NCBI GenBank assembly: GCA_963377175.1
Contig: CAUJNA010002112.1
Location: forward strand, 1,081,997-1,145,996
Length of the DNA: 64,000 bases
Reading direction: 5' to 3'
Source: Effrenium voratum
Taxonomy: Eukaryota > Sar > Dinophyceae > Suessiales > Symbiodiniaceae
Shown here: piece by piece, positions 54,165 to 63,900 of the stretch
Layout of the letters: every line of letters begins with the position of its first letter
How positions within the stretch are numbered: position 1 is the stretch's first letter
Made by a program: the position numbers and the translations under genes
Notes under the pieces: generated by a model
The model's database searches: none
What the model was told of the DNA's origin: nothing
Seen by the model: the letters and a program-made list of their open reading frames with translations, nothing else

Positions 54165-55472
54165 TCCCGTGCGACTCGTCGTTTCGAGCGAGCCATCGCC
54201 GCCGAAAAAAAAAGAAGAAACAAAAAGAAAAGAAAGACACGCCAGGACCCGGTCATCGCTTCGAGCGAGCAGCCGAAGAAAAAAAAGAAAGAAAAAAAAC
54301 GGGACCCGGGAACCCCGCCAGGTTCAAGAAGATGGTGTCCGCTAGCCCCAAACCGCGACTTGCAGGGGTGTAATGAGAGATACAGCCACTTGGCCACTAT
54401 GTAAAGGGTATATACCCCAATTTACTCTGGGGGGAGTGGTTTGAGGGTAGTAGAAACCACCTTAGACAAGTCTATTACGTGCTTCGCTCTGCTTGGATGT
54501 TCAAGCAATGTCAGGTAAGTAGATTACAATCATGGTAACTGGTTGGTAACTGGGGTGATCGTCCTCTAGACATGGCCATAGCCTACTTACCTGACGTTGG
54601 TGGAACACCCAAGTATGTCGTGGTTCGTACTGATGGAAATGAGGGGGTTATATTTGGGCTACAACTTGGTCCACAACACAAACGTACCCATGTCCATGGA
54701 AATGTTCAGGGTTTAGGTTGGTGTTGTCTATTTGGCCAACAAACAAGGACTTTTGGGTGTGGCTGTTTTTTGGGGGAATTCTGGTGTCGGATTCACAACG
54801 TGGATTGGTGCTATGGACATAGAGCCCATACAAACAAACACATCTTGCACATTTGCATCTCTATTCTTGGTATGGCAGCGACAAAACTTTGTTTTTGCAG
54901 ACCCCCGGTAAAAATGAACAGAACCAAAAACCTAAAAAAAAAAAAAACATGCCAAGAACAGTGAAGTTTGCAAAGCAGGACTTTGGCTCCACTCACCGCC
55001 ACAGACTGGTGGCATGTGGTTCTTTTTGCTCTCTCTCTCTCTCTCTGCAGCCTGCAACTCCGTTGAGCGAATAATAAAGAAAAGCAAACACCTAAAAGAC
55101 ATGAAGCAACAAGAGTGAAGAGAAGAACCTGGTAACCTACTTCTTGGAGAAAAAAAACGGCAGTTTTCCATGTTTAAGCTCCGGTCAATGCTTATTGTTG
55201 CCCAACGCTGGATGTTAGTGAGCATTCCTTGGCACTTTGGTGAGGGTGCCCCATGTTCTCCCCCGTTTACAAAGGGCAGATGATAGCAACCCAGACCCGG
55301 CCATGGGAAAAAAACAACTTACCCCCTCCAAAAGACCGTCGAAAAGGATTGATTTGGGGGTTGTCTTTCTTCTGCGGACCCGCCAAAATGGTGGTGATCC
55401 TTGCGGTTTCCATTTAAAATCCCTCCATTCAAACAGGTACCCAACAAAAAGACAGGAAAAACAGACCCATGA
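54165..55472. other. mostly non-coding, with dispersed repeat L copy 2
   Basis: Purine tracts at 54,203-54,240 and 54,275-54,300. Repeat L copy at 54,851-54,966. (CT)n at 55,030-55,048. No exon recognised. Confidence 0.45.
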
Positions 55473-55583
55473 CTCAGATGCCCAGTGGTCCTGGGAAAAA
55501 ATGGGCTCTCTTTTTTGTGGTTGAGTTTAAAGGAATCGGACCCCTACCCCAAAAAAGTTGAAAAAGGGCTTCACTGGGCAACA
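55473..55583 (+). mobile_element. C5: family C variant
   Basis: CTCAGATGCCCAGTGGTCCTG ... AAAGGGCTTCACTGGGCAAC. Confidence 0.6.
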
Positions 55584-55688
55584 GACCCCCCCAAATTAAG
55601 GTGGTTGTCCTTTCGGTGTTTAAACAAACAAAAAAACATTCAAACAGGTACCCCCCGCGTCTCCGGGGTTCCGGGGTCCGAAACTTGC

Positions 55689-55757
55689 GCCGACTGCCGC
55701 CTGTAGGCGTTGAGCCGCATGGACCGCATGAAGTACTTCACGTGCCTCATCAAGTAC
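55689..55757 (-). CDS. candidate coding exon, function unknown
   Basis: Minus reading: pyrimidine-rich acceptor CGGGCCAG|G at 55,759-55,758, frame YLMRHVKYFMRSMRLNAYRR QSA, and donor GCAAGT at 55,688, which matches the usual GC-AG donor; the frame stays open about 15 codons further. Plus reading: TAG|GCG acceptor at 55,706, frame ALSRMDRMKYFTCLIKYLAR AFVGKEAE, GT donor at 55,792. Both have over 80% GC-ending codons. Neighbouring islands favour minus. Both readings give an amphipathic helix; no family can be named. Confidence 0.4.
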
Positions 55758-55897
55758 CTGGCCCGGGCGTTCGTTGGGAAGGAAGCGGAACGTGACCCAA
55801 AGGAAACCATAGTTTTCTGTTTGTTAGTTTTATTATTACAGTTGTTGTTCTTTTTTCGGGTGGCCGTGTTGGGAATGAACCGGTTTTCGGGACTTTT

Positions 55898-55971
55898 TCT
55901 TTGTGGATTAAATGGAAACCACTCAGCACTAAAAGGCTAAAAAGCTAAGGGGATGGCTGGGAGCCACCAAG
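55898..55971 (+). mobile_element. F9: family F right half
   Basis: ACTAAAAGGCTAAAAAGCTAA, GGGGATGGCTGGGAGCCACC + AAG. Confidence 0.55.
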
Positions 55972-57324
55972 ATAGGGGATTGCTTTTTTGCGGGGTCATT
56001 CCCTCCTTCCCTGCGGAGAACCAGCAATTCTTGGGGACGGGGGAGGGCTACAGAGCCAAGAAACCCCAGAAGAAACCAAAGAAGAAAACCAATTGTAGTT
56101 GTACTGTTTGGGGATGGTACCCTTGGGGTTTCCAACAAACCAGGAATTTCTAGAGGAGTTTGGGCGGGTTGGACAATTTCATTTGTTTGAACTTCCCGGC
56201 TTCTCTTGATGGGCTTTTGCCAAACGGAGGGTGGGTCATCCCGCATTTCTGAGCCATGCGGTGTATGTTCTTCTCGAAAGTAAATCAACAACAAACCATG
56301 GCACAATGGATTCCAGGTAAGACCTTGTAGGTAACCCATCGTCATTTCCTTTAGGTTTTTACAGGGTGGCAAGCCCTTGGTTACCTGGGAAAACAGGATT
56401 TATAGGGGTTTCCTTGTTCCCTACTTGCGGTATATTTAACTTGGCATCCACCGTTGCCCGAAATGAAACCAAGGGGTAGTCAGTGGCAAAGGGGACACCC
56501 CCCAATTTGAGGTTCAGAAGGAGACTCCAGGTATGCTAAAGCAAAAGTCTAGACACTTGCTGTTTACTTCCAGTGGCTCCATTTTACCTGCATAGGCGCG
56601 CGCTTACTTGTTCAGCCAAGCTTAGTGGCTTGCAATCTATTCAATCTTTTTCGATCCCAAACCATATATTTACTACAGTAGTTGCAACCGGGGGCAAGCG
56701 CCGGGGGCAAGCGCCACCCTTTCTGAAGCCAAAAGGGAACATGGAGCGAAGGGCTCCCGAATCCCTTGCCTCGGATCCACTGGGTCTACGTCAGTCCCTG
56801 GATTTCCCATTGAGTTAGGGACCTGGAGATACAAAACGCTCACCTTTTGGGCAAGGTCAGACGGTCGGCTTTGAGCAAAAGAAAAAGAGTTTAAGGCAGA
56901 CCCATGCGAAGCTCAACTGGGGCCCTAGAAACCAAGCCGATCTCGCCTATCTGCTCGAACCAGGTCCATGATGTACACGAAGGAGGTCATAAAGGCCTTG
57001 TACCGGCCTCACGAAACCCGACCGACCCAACACATGGCCGTTCGTTTTGTCTGGATCCAAAATCCACACAGTTCAACTTTTTCCGGTGGCCCGGGGAATG
57101 GTCTTCCAGGACCCCCGAGCTCCACCCTGGGTGGGAGGCTGTCAACCATGACCCTGGGATCTGCCATGACGGAGCAGACTGAAAATATTCTCGGCTAACA
57201 TTGCTTTCTCGGCATTAAAAAAAGAAAAAACAAAAACTGCCTGAAGGAGCACGGGGGTGGGTCCAGCGTTCTAATTTATCTAGTATTCCCCATAAAATGG
57301 AAAATGGAACTGCTAATGGAATCA
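55972..57324. other. non-coding stretch
   Basis: GAAGAAACCAAAGAAGAAAA at 56,070 recurs inverted at about 57,555-57,580. GCAACCGGGGGCAAGCGCC is partly duplicated at 56,684-56,715. No exon recognised. Confidence 0.3.
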
Positions 57325-57415
57325 CTCACTTCCTGAAGTGCATGGCCCAAACAAACAGTCCAGCTCTTTCTTTTGCCACGAAGCTGGTCCAAACCTGAAA
57401 AGTTTGGGATTGAAA
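57325..57415 (+). mobile_element. E5: family E element, right end lost
   Basis: CTCACTTCCTGAAGTGCATGG ... TTTTGCCACGAAGCTGGTCC, AAACCTGAAAAGTTTGG. Confidence 0.6.
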
Positions 57416-58176
57416 AATACCTTGAAGTGTAGCTTCACACTCCGAGTTGGTCGCCTGCTTGGGTGTCTTGGCTTCCTGTCCAGGATTTCTATTGCTGGTG
57501 CGAGTGACGCAGGGAATGAGAGTTGGAATGACCCCGAAGAAAAAAAAGCAACCGCAATTGGTTTTCTTCTTTGGTTTCTTCCGGCGAGAATGGGGGTTCT
57601 GCCCCCCCCCCGGGTTCTTAGCATCCCTTATGGTGTCCTTTAAGGGAAACCCCCCAAAACCGGCCGGGCTCGCGCATTCCCTACCACTCGCACCAGCAAG
57701 ATGATCCCACTCGGCCTCCACGGACTTTCCCGTTTAAAGTGGCCATCGGAGAAGCGGAAAGTGGCCAACCCCCAGCCAAGGTGCGGATCAAAAGAGATGT
57801 TCTGCTTCCTCCTTTTCCCTAACCGATTCGCTTGGGTCTTCCATTCGCCAAGTTGCCAAGTTCTTGGAAACCGGTATCCACCTGTGAGTCCCCGTCCAGT
57901 GGAGCGGACCTTGATATTTGTGGTGTGCAACCTAGGCGGCGTTTTGCACTTACTGACTTGGCCGAACACCCAAGCAGTCTCCGGTGTTCGGACCACACAA
58001 TGTTTACTGTATCAGCTTCGGGGCCATTCTCGATTTCTTGCGGTCCATGTCCTACCGATGATCATTTCCTATTCCCATATCTTCGACGGTAAGCCACCCC
58101 TTCTCACCCCTAACCATCCTGTGTCCCCTCTAACCACATCGCCCAAAGGAAGCTCATCTCAAAAAGGCCCAACACA

Positions 58177-58273
58177 TACCTACCCCCTCAAACTACCCAT
58201 AAAAAAGGGCATGCAGCCCCAGATTCTGGGGCAACTTGCGTCATGTTTAAGTTGGAATTGTGCGGGTCGGGTA
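58177..58273 (+). mobile_element. I6: family I element
   Basis: ACCTACCCCCTCAAACTACCC, ATAAAAAAGGGC ... CATGTTTAAGTTGGAATTGTG. Confidence 0.6.
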
Positions 58274-58406
58274 CAACATCTGGTGTAAATTACTATAATT
58301 CACAACCTCGGAAATAAGGAATCCGGAAAAGGACCTGTCGCTCCTTCTACCCCCGGATCGGCTTGCGAAAACTTGCCCGCCCCGAAGCTGGCAAACTCCT
58401 TTTGAT

Positions 58407-58957
58407 CTGATGGACGAAATCCATCCCGCACCAATGAAACCGTGGTTGAAACCATATATGCAACGTTTCCAGCGCCACCCAACGACCGTTGTTCTCAGTT
58501 TTGTGGAAGTGCTGTCAGTTTGGCCCAACAGTGTGGAGACCCTTCTCAGCCCACTCATGGCAGCTGGGCCTGTTGGGCGTTCCCAAGCTCAGCGGCCAGA
58601 AGAACTGTCCGGCATGTTGCGCCCACACTCTGAGACTAAGTTTGGACAAGACTGGAGAAGGCTCCTAAACATATCTGGGCAAAGCAGCACGGGGCGATAC
58701 GCAAGCAACACTGGCGACACACAAGCCACACGGGCCAAAGCACGCGCGAACCGCGAGGCGGCACGCAAGCGACACCGCATCGCTGTGACGCGCATGGAGC
58801 TTTGCATGGCCACGTGCCGGTAAGAGTCATGAGCAGGTTTTTGGCAGCGGTTGGCGTTCACTGTGCTCTCTCGCCCTCGTATACCCGTGCTATTTTGTGG
58901 AAACTGTGGGAATTCAGAACTTTCTTAGGTGGTGCAGCATTTCGTCCATCCACACTG
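58407..58957 (-). mobile_element. A17: family A arms split by a ~430 bp insertion
   Basis: Left arm TGATGGACGAAATCCATCCC ... GAAACCGTGGTTGAAACCAT (58,407-58,460) and right arm TTTCTTAGGTGGTGCAGCAT, TTCGTCCATCCACACTG (58,920-58,957). The enclosed DNA is unrelated. Confidence 0.4.
58565..58826 (+). CDS. possible coding region, doubtful
   Basis: Plus frame open to a TAA at 58,826: SSTGRYASNTGDTQATRAKA then ANREAARKRHRIAVTRMELC. It is Ala/Arg-rich, with a short periodicity (GCACGCAAGC-, ACACAAGCCAC-like) that may be a degenerate repeat. The minus strand is also open for 90 codons. It lies inside the two family A arms. No domain recognised. Confidence 0.2.
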
Positions 58958-59092
58958 TTTAGCCCACCCCAACTGAAATCCTTGTTTTTCGGAGACCCCT
59001 CCAAAACGGTCTTGCTGGGACCTCTACTTGAACTAGTTTTTTTTTATAGTTTTGTGTTTTGTTTTCTCGGAGACCCTCCAAAGGTCGGTGAC

Positions 59093-59242
59093 GTTTGCGA
59101 GTTGCTGGGGCCGCGGCAGTAGAAGTAGGACTCTAGGAACTCCTGAAGCTGAGGCGTCTCCTTGATGACACTGAGCACCTGCCAGGCCAAGAGGCCCGCA
59201 GGACCCGCAAAAAACCCCGAGGGATTCATACGCAGGATGTGG
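59093..59242 (-). CDS. probable coding exon, function unknown
   Basis: Best minus-strand exon. Pyrimidine-rich acceptor GTTTGCCCCCACAG| at 59,244-59,243, then HILRMNPSGFFAGPAGLLAW, QVLSVIKETPQLQEFLESYF and YCRGPSNSQ, with a GT donor at 59,092. The plus strand is broken by stops in all frames, so the strand is secure. Wobble positions are GC-rich. It looks like part of a globular protein with an amphipathic helix (QVLSVIKETPQLQEFLE). I cannot name the family. Element H4 begins 35 bp upstream of the acceptor. Confidence 0.6.
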
Positions 59243-59276
59243 CTGTGGGGGCAAACATAGGGGAACCCCTACATGC

Positions 59277-59345
59277 ATAGGCGTCCTTTAGGTAGATAAT
59301 TAATCCACCAGGTAAACCAGGGCCATCTAATGGAACCAAGGACTT
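59277..59345 (+). mobile_element. H4: family H element, short
   Basis: CATAGGCGTCCTTTAGGTAG, ATAATTAATCCACCAGGTAA, ACCAGGGCCATCTA. Runs into a family K right half (59,325-59,388). Confidence 0.5.
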
Positions 59346-59852
59346 TCACCTGTCCAATTCCTGGTGGTTTAATTTGGACCCATACCCATGTGGTCCTGGA
59401 CCCTCAAAAGTCCCTTCATAGAGGGAATTCACCACCCGTGATTTTGGGGCCAAAAAGAAACACATTTTTATGGGAATGAAGGTACAGTGCTCCACATAAG
59501 GCCCAGAACCTTGGTGTGGTGAAGGGGGAGGGTGGTAGTGTCGTGCTTGCTTTTGAAAAGACGCCGCCAATTTTTGCGTCTTTGCGCTGCGTGCTTTTCT
59601 AAACGGGCGCTCCTCGAACAATAAGCTCAGGTGATATCCCCAACAGCATGTGGAACCCTCGTGGAACCCTGCCCCTCGCGTGGAACCTTACCTCCGGGCC
59701 CCGGACCACCCCGGAGCCTATCTGGGCTGAGACCCCAAAGCTTTCAGCTTGGGGAAAAAGAATCCCGAAACATTGAGGTTGGATCGTGGAGGTGGCTTCC
59801 CTTAGGCGGGGTCAATTTAGAAAACACCTCGTGTGAGAATCGTTGAGCATCT

Positions 59853-59987
59853 ATTCTGTGATGGACGAAATCCATTTAGCACCACCTAACAAACCATGCT
59901 TGAAACTACTGTTTGTTAAGGTATTTACAGGGGAATCGACTCATTCAAGGGCTCTTGGGTGGCGCAAAATGGACTTCATCCACAGTA
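59853..59987 (-). mobile_element. A15: family A element
   Basis: ATTCTGTGATGGACGAAATCC ... AAGGTATTTACAGGGGAATC ... TGGGTGGCGCAAAATGGACT, TCATCCACAGTA. Confidence 0.75.
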
Positions 59988-60352
59988 TGGAGGCCGAAAC
60001 ATGTACCTGGAACCTCCCTTTTTATGGGTAGTTTGAGGGTCCAGCTAGGTTAAACAAATGGTCAATCGAATTGCTTCCAACTATCTTGTCTCAAAAAAGG
60101 AAGCGTCAAAATCCCCCCCTTCCGCGCATATTTCCCCTTTGAACATCATCTTTGTGGTGACAAATTCTGGGCTTGACAACCAGTGAAAATTGGACACGTC
60201 GCCTTTCTCCAGCCCCTTTCCCTGAAGTGAAAGCTGGTGCTCACTTGCAATTAAACGATGCAAGTGGCCAAACAAGCAAAGCAAACAAGTTGCCTTTTTC
60301 GTGCTTTGGCATAGTTTCTGGAGGGTTTATCGGATGTGGGGAAACTCCTGTT

Positions 60353-60462
60353 CTCACTTCCTGCATGGATTGGCCAAATACAAATCCAAACTTGTTGTTT
60401 ACCATTAAAATGGTCCAGACCCAAAAAGTGACGGAAGTCCGAAACGGAACTCAGGGAGTGAG
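60353..60462 (+). mobile_element. E6: family E element, full length
   Basis: CTCACTTCCTGCATGGATTGG ... TTTACCATTAAAATGGTCCA, GACCCAAAAAGTGAC ... GGAACTCAGGGAGTGAG. Confidence 0.8.
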
Positions 60463-60659
60463 AAGCCAACCACACTTTGGGGTGGATGTCTGTAGGGGGG
60501 AAAGCCCCACAGGCTTGGCTTTGTTTTCAGTTTGCCCCCCTCCCCCCCAGCTTCCCAAACAGTGTGAGCCACCTGTTTGGCAAAAAATCGAACATATCCA
60601 GTTTTGTACTAGATGAGATTCCCTTTAAAACCAACCAGGGCCAAAGGGGGACCAAAAAA

Positions 60660-60710
60660 AACACGCGCACACACACACATTCACACACACACACACACGC
60701 ACACATTCAT
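60660..60710 (+). repeat. (CA)n microsatellite
   Basis: CA-rich, interrupted by ATTCA. Confidence 0.9.
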
Positions 60711-60715
60711 TTCAG

Positions 60716-60828
60716 CCAATGGAAGTAAAGATGGGATCGGATCGCTCGCCTCCGGACTGCTCACCAACTGGTTCCGCACCGTCGGCCGATCCATGGACAC
60801 CTTGGGCGACCCAAGACCGCAGCAATGA
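60716..60828. CDS. candidate exon, strand unresolved
   Basis: Plus reading: acceptor CATTCATTTCAG| at 60,715, frame NGSKDGIGSLASGLLTNWFR, then TVGRSMDTLGDPRPQQ and TGA at 60,826; about 75% of codons end in G or C. Minus reading: VSMDRPTVRNQL ending at a consensus donor CAGTTG|GTGAGC, preceded by a possible AAG|G acceptor. The plus version has the better acceptor and a stop; the minus has a strong donor and fits its neighbours. No domain recognised. Confidence 0.4.
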
Positions 60829-60907
60829 GCCCTGGCTCCATTTGAAGGCCCCGGGAAGGAAGAAACATACGCCAGTAGTGATGGGGAGACCTGGGTCCGG
60901 GTTAAAG

Positions 60908-61014
60908 GTGCCTGGACTCGCCCGTGTCCAGCTTAAGCATGGGGCAACTTGTAACCCCAAATCATGGATTTGGCGAACTTCCCACTCTTTTTTGATAGTT
61001 TGAGGGTTCAGGTA
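60908..61014 (-). mobile_element. I14: family I element, reversed
   Basis: TGCCTGGACTCGCCC ... GTAACCCCAAATCATGG ... TTTTGATAGTTTGAGGGTTC, AGGTA. Adjoins a family K copy (61,014-61,103). Confidence 0.55.
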
Positions 61015-61382
61015 CCCCCAAAATGGGTTGCCCTAGATGGAAACCAACACCTACTGCAAAAACCCACCGGCGGTTTTATTAATTTTGAGCAATACCCAAA
61101 AACCAGCAAGCCCCCCACACAATCCTTGGGGGTAAATGTGGGTGCGGTGCATGGCTTTGAAATCCAGTTCGTCGTAGGGTTACGCAGGTTTTTTCTTTGG
61201 TTCCATTTGCCAAGGGGCGATATTGGGTACATTTTTGAGCCAAAGCTATTTCGCACCACTTTGAAACCGGCAGGAAACCACTATGTTTAGGGTGTGGGTG
61301 CGGGTGGGTCGTAGCGATGCTCTCCAACAGAGGGTGTTCCCCCCCCCCAAAGAAAAGTGAAGAATCCCCACCACAATGGGAC

Positions 61383-61504
61383 ACTCCATGTACGAAATCC
61401 CGCACCACGAATTGAAACCATGGGAATGAAATAATACGTCTTGCTGGTATTTGAGTGGGGGAATCCTACAGTTCCGTGGGGTTTCTTCGAGTTCGTCCAT
61501 TTCC
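61383..61504 (-). mobile_element. A16: family A element, degraded
   Basis: CCATGTACGAAATCCCGCACC ... TGGTATTTGAGTGGGGGAAT ... GAGTTCGTCCATTTCC. Confidence 0.5.
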
Positions 61505-61510
61505 AGGTGC

Positions 61511-61877
61511 TCATGTTTTGCGGGTGGTCACAATGCTCGTGTTTGGAACTGTCCGGATGAACATCTAGGTCCTCCAGCAAAGAGCTTAGAATAAGGGTAC
61601 CCTTTTTTTGTGTGGTCTATTTTAGTAGGGGAACCCTCCCAACCAACAAAGGGGTGAGAAAGGGCACCAAGCTGGGGGACATAGACATGTACAGCAAGGC
61701 TATGGATGTTTTGCGCCGCTTCTGGAGCCGCCAGTAGAAAGCGCCTCGTCTCCTGGGTTCATCCGGTTCTTGGTCCGGTGGCGTCCCCAGTCGCCCGACC
61801 AGGCGGGGCGTCTCCAGCGTTTGAACGGGTACTCCCAAATCATGTCCATTTGTGTGGGTGTGTGCGGCACAAGCCAC
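61511..61877 (-). other. GC-rich open region interrupted by element B9
   Basis: Minus frame reads LETPRLVGRLGTPPDQEPDE, RRRGAFYWRLQKRRKTS and meets B9 at 61,684. Removing B9 plus one ACAT lets it run 16 more codons to a stop at 61,511. A second minus frame, MDMIWEYPFKRWRRPAWSGD, is also open and has higher wobble GC, and a short plus frame reads AMDVLRRFWSRQ. Coding is likely, but strand and frame are unsettled. Confidence 0.3.
61565..61684 (+). mobile_element. B9: family B element, target duplication ACAT
   Basis: 120 bp, CTAGGTCCTCCAGCAAAGAG ... GCTGGGGGACATAG, flanked by ACAT (61,561-61,564 and 61,685-61,688). Confidence 0.9.
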
Positions 61878-62503
61878 GGAACACGACTCTTGTTGCTTCA
61901 GTGAACAGCTGTTGTTGCTGATGCCTCTTGTTGGTTGCTGAGTCCAATGTTCAAATCAGGATGATCAAGACACCATGGAAATTGTGATGGTTTTGTTGAT
62001 GAAGACGATAAAACAAAGGCCGTCTTAGTCCCGCACGCGTGCAACAGCGAAGAGTAGATTCATTCTGGATTCTGAATGCAAAAAAGACCCTGAGGGGCCC
62101 AAAATCAGGCCTCGAAGCTTGCAGCGGTCTTGGGATTGTGGGTGTTTTCTTGGGTCCTTCGGGAATCAACAGACCCAAACCCAAACAACTGGAAGTTCGG
62201 AACCTTGCGGCTCGTTGGGGAGGGAGAACGTGCTGGTGCAGGGAATGACCTAGTCCGGGTGTTGGTTCATGGGGCATTCCCTCATTCGTTGCTGAGAACC
62301 AGCAAGGAAAGGCCCTCACTCCACAAAACTCGTCCGGTACTCTGAGTCTTGCCGGCCATGGCCACTATGACAGCGTAGAACACAAAGTCCTGCACGTCGC
62401 CACAGGCCACAGGCTCATGGTCAAGACTCAGTTTTTTTCTGCGGCTGATTGGGTCATGCTTACCTTAACAGGAATCATTGTGGTTGAGGATCCTTACTAC
62501 CAG
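61878..62503. other. stretch without a clear gene
   Basis: A 122-codon minus frame (61,951-62,319) has no motif. Confidence 0.25.
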
Positions 62504-62705
62504 GTTGACGACTATCCCTGTTAACCCCAAGTACAGGAACCAGTCTTTTGACCATTGCACACATCTTCGCGCTAAACAAGTCGTTCCAGGGCCTAGAACA
62601 TCCCCAGCTTTTTGCCAGGGGCGCTCGATGGATCCACAACCTCATCCGGGTCTCTCAAATTGCCGAGTTGAGTCGCTAGATGTCTCCTCCGGAAGTCAAA
62701 CTTCG
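62504..62705. CDS. candidate coding region, strand unresolved
   Basis: Minus reading: acceptor CGCCCAG|CG at 62,707-62,706, frame AKFDFRRRHLATQLGNLRDP, then DEVVDPSSAPGKKLGMF and TAG at 62,593, a plausible terminal exon. Plus reading: open from 62,504 with SLLTIAHIFALNKSFQGLEH, then QLFARGARWIHNLIRVSQIA to a stop at 62,675. Both look protein-like, with wobble GC near 60-65%. No family recognised. Confidence 0.35.
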
Positions 62706-63122
62706 CTGGGCGTTTTCGTTGGATTCCACTTTTGGAGGTCTGAAAAAGGGACATCGAGGCTCGGAGCCCTGACAGGAAGCCAAGGGGGGAAAAATGCGAG
62801 GCGAAACTTAGGACGCGGAAGTGCCAAACCTCATGCAGCTATATCAACTTGATGTTTAGGAAAATAGCGCCAAACCAAATGAGGCCAACTTTTGCTGCCC
62901 GGTGAGGCCAAGATAGGCCTTCGCAAGGCCTTCGCAAGGCCTCTTTGGAATTGGGTGTCCTTGAGGGACAGAATCGTTGGGGGTGGTTGAAATCCAGTGA
63001 AGAGCGCAGCTTGCTTGCGCAAAAGCTCAATGCATCCCTTGCTCATCAACACAGGGGACTCCATTGGGAAAAGAAGCCCTCTCCCTGCGCAGGATCATGT
63101 ATTGAACAGCCCCAACAAATCC
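62706..63122. other. non-coding stretch
   Basis: GGCCTTCGCAA tandem at about 62,915-62,942. Nothing else recognised. Confidence 0.3.
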
Positions 63123-63334
63123 ACCTAGACCCTCAAACTGCCAGTAAAATAAAAGGAATTCACCTGTAACAGGGATCCTTACATTATACAATTGAACATC
63201 GCCTTGTCAATGGCGGTTTCCCTTTATTCTGGTGGAGAAAGCCATGTTTCAAATGGGCAAATGTATCTTTTAAGGAGCCATGTGTATTGTTGGGGCACAA
63301 AGCATGTTTAAGGGAATTTTGAGGGCCCAGGTTA
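63123..63334 (+). mobile_element. I7: family I element interrupted by J3
   Basis: ACCTAGACCCTCAAACTGCC before J3; GCATGTTTAAGGGAATTTTG, AGGGCCCAGG after it. Confidence 0.65.
63170..63282 (+). mobile_element. J3: family J element, near-perfect target duplication
   Basis: CAGGGATCCTTACATTATACA ... TCTTTTAAGGAGCCATG, flanked by TGTAA and TGTAT. Nested in I7. Confidence 0.85.
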
Positions 63335-63760
63335 CTACTGCTATAGTGACTTTGTCAAAAGGCGCGGGGTTTGGAGCGTTTTGAGGCGTTGTGGAGCCAC
63401 CAGGGTGGTTTACATAATTACCGAGGGGGCGACCAATAATGATGTTGGTCCGGCGCCAATGTGTGTCTTGTTCTTCAAAAACAAGAAACAACATATGGGT
63501 CTGCTCTTTTTGTATCTAGCAACTTGCCCAGAATGGCAACACAGGTAATCACACGTCAGTCTTTTCGAACGCGGGTGTCTCTTTTTTAGGTTTGGACCCC
63601 CCAAAATAGGTTGTGTTCTTTTAGTTTTCCTTTGAAACCACCAAAAAGGGGTCCCAACTCAAAAAAAGACAAGCCACCCACGTTTTCTTTAACACCGGAC
63701 AACCAAAACCCGAGGCCCTTTGCGTTCCGCTTCTGGCCGCGTTTTTGGGGTTGCTAAAAA
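63335..63760. other. non-coding stretch
   Basis: Nothing recognised. Confidence 0.3.
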
Positions 63761-63764
63761 TGCA

Positions 63765-63895
63765 AAATGCTCGAAGCCGTGTCCTTGAATTCCACCAGCT
63801 CCGTGGCTGTGAAGGTTGGCATGACGTTCAAGAAGAGCTTGGCCGCCTTCGCGCGAAAGAAGATCCGTTCACCGACCACTTGCTGCGTGCGATGG
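63765..63895. CDS. candidate coding exon, strand unresolved
   Basis: Minus reading: acceptor CGCACGCAG|C about 19 bp from B10, frame VVGERIFFRAKAAKLFLNVM, then TFTATELVEFKDTASSI; about 80% of codons end in G or C. Plus reading: MQNARSRVLEFHQLRGCEGW, then EELGRLRAKEDPFTDHLLRA running into B10, about 55% GC-ending. Wobble bias favours minus. No family recognised. Confidence 0.4.
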
Positions 63896-63900
63896 GTTTA

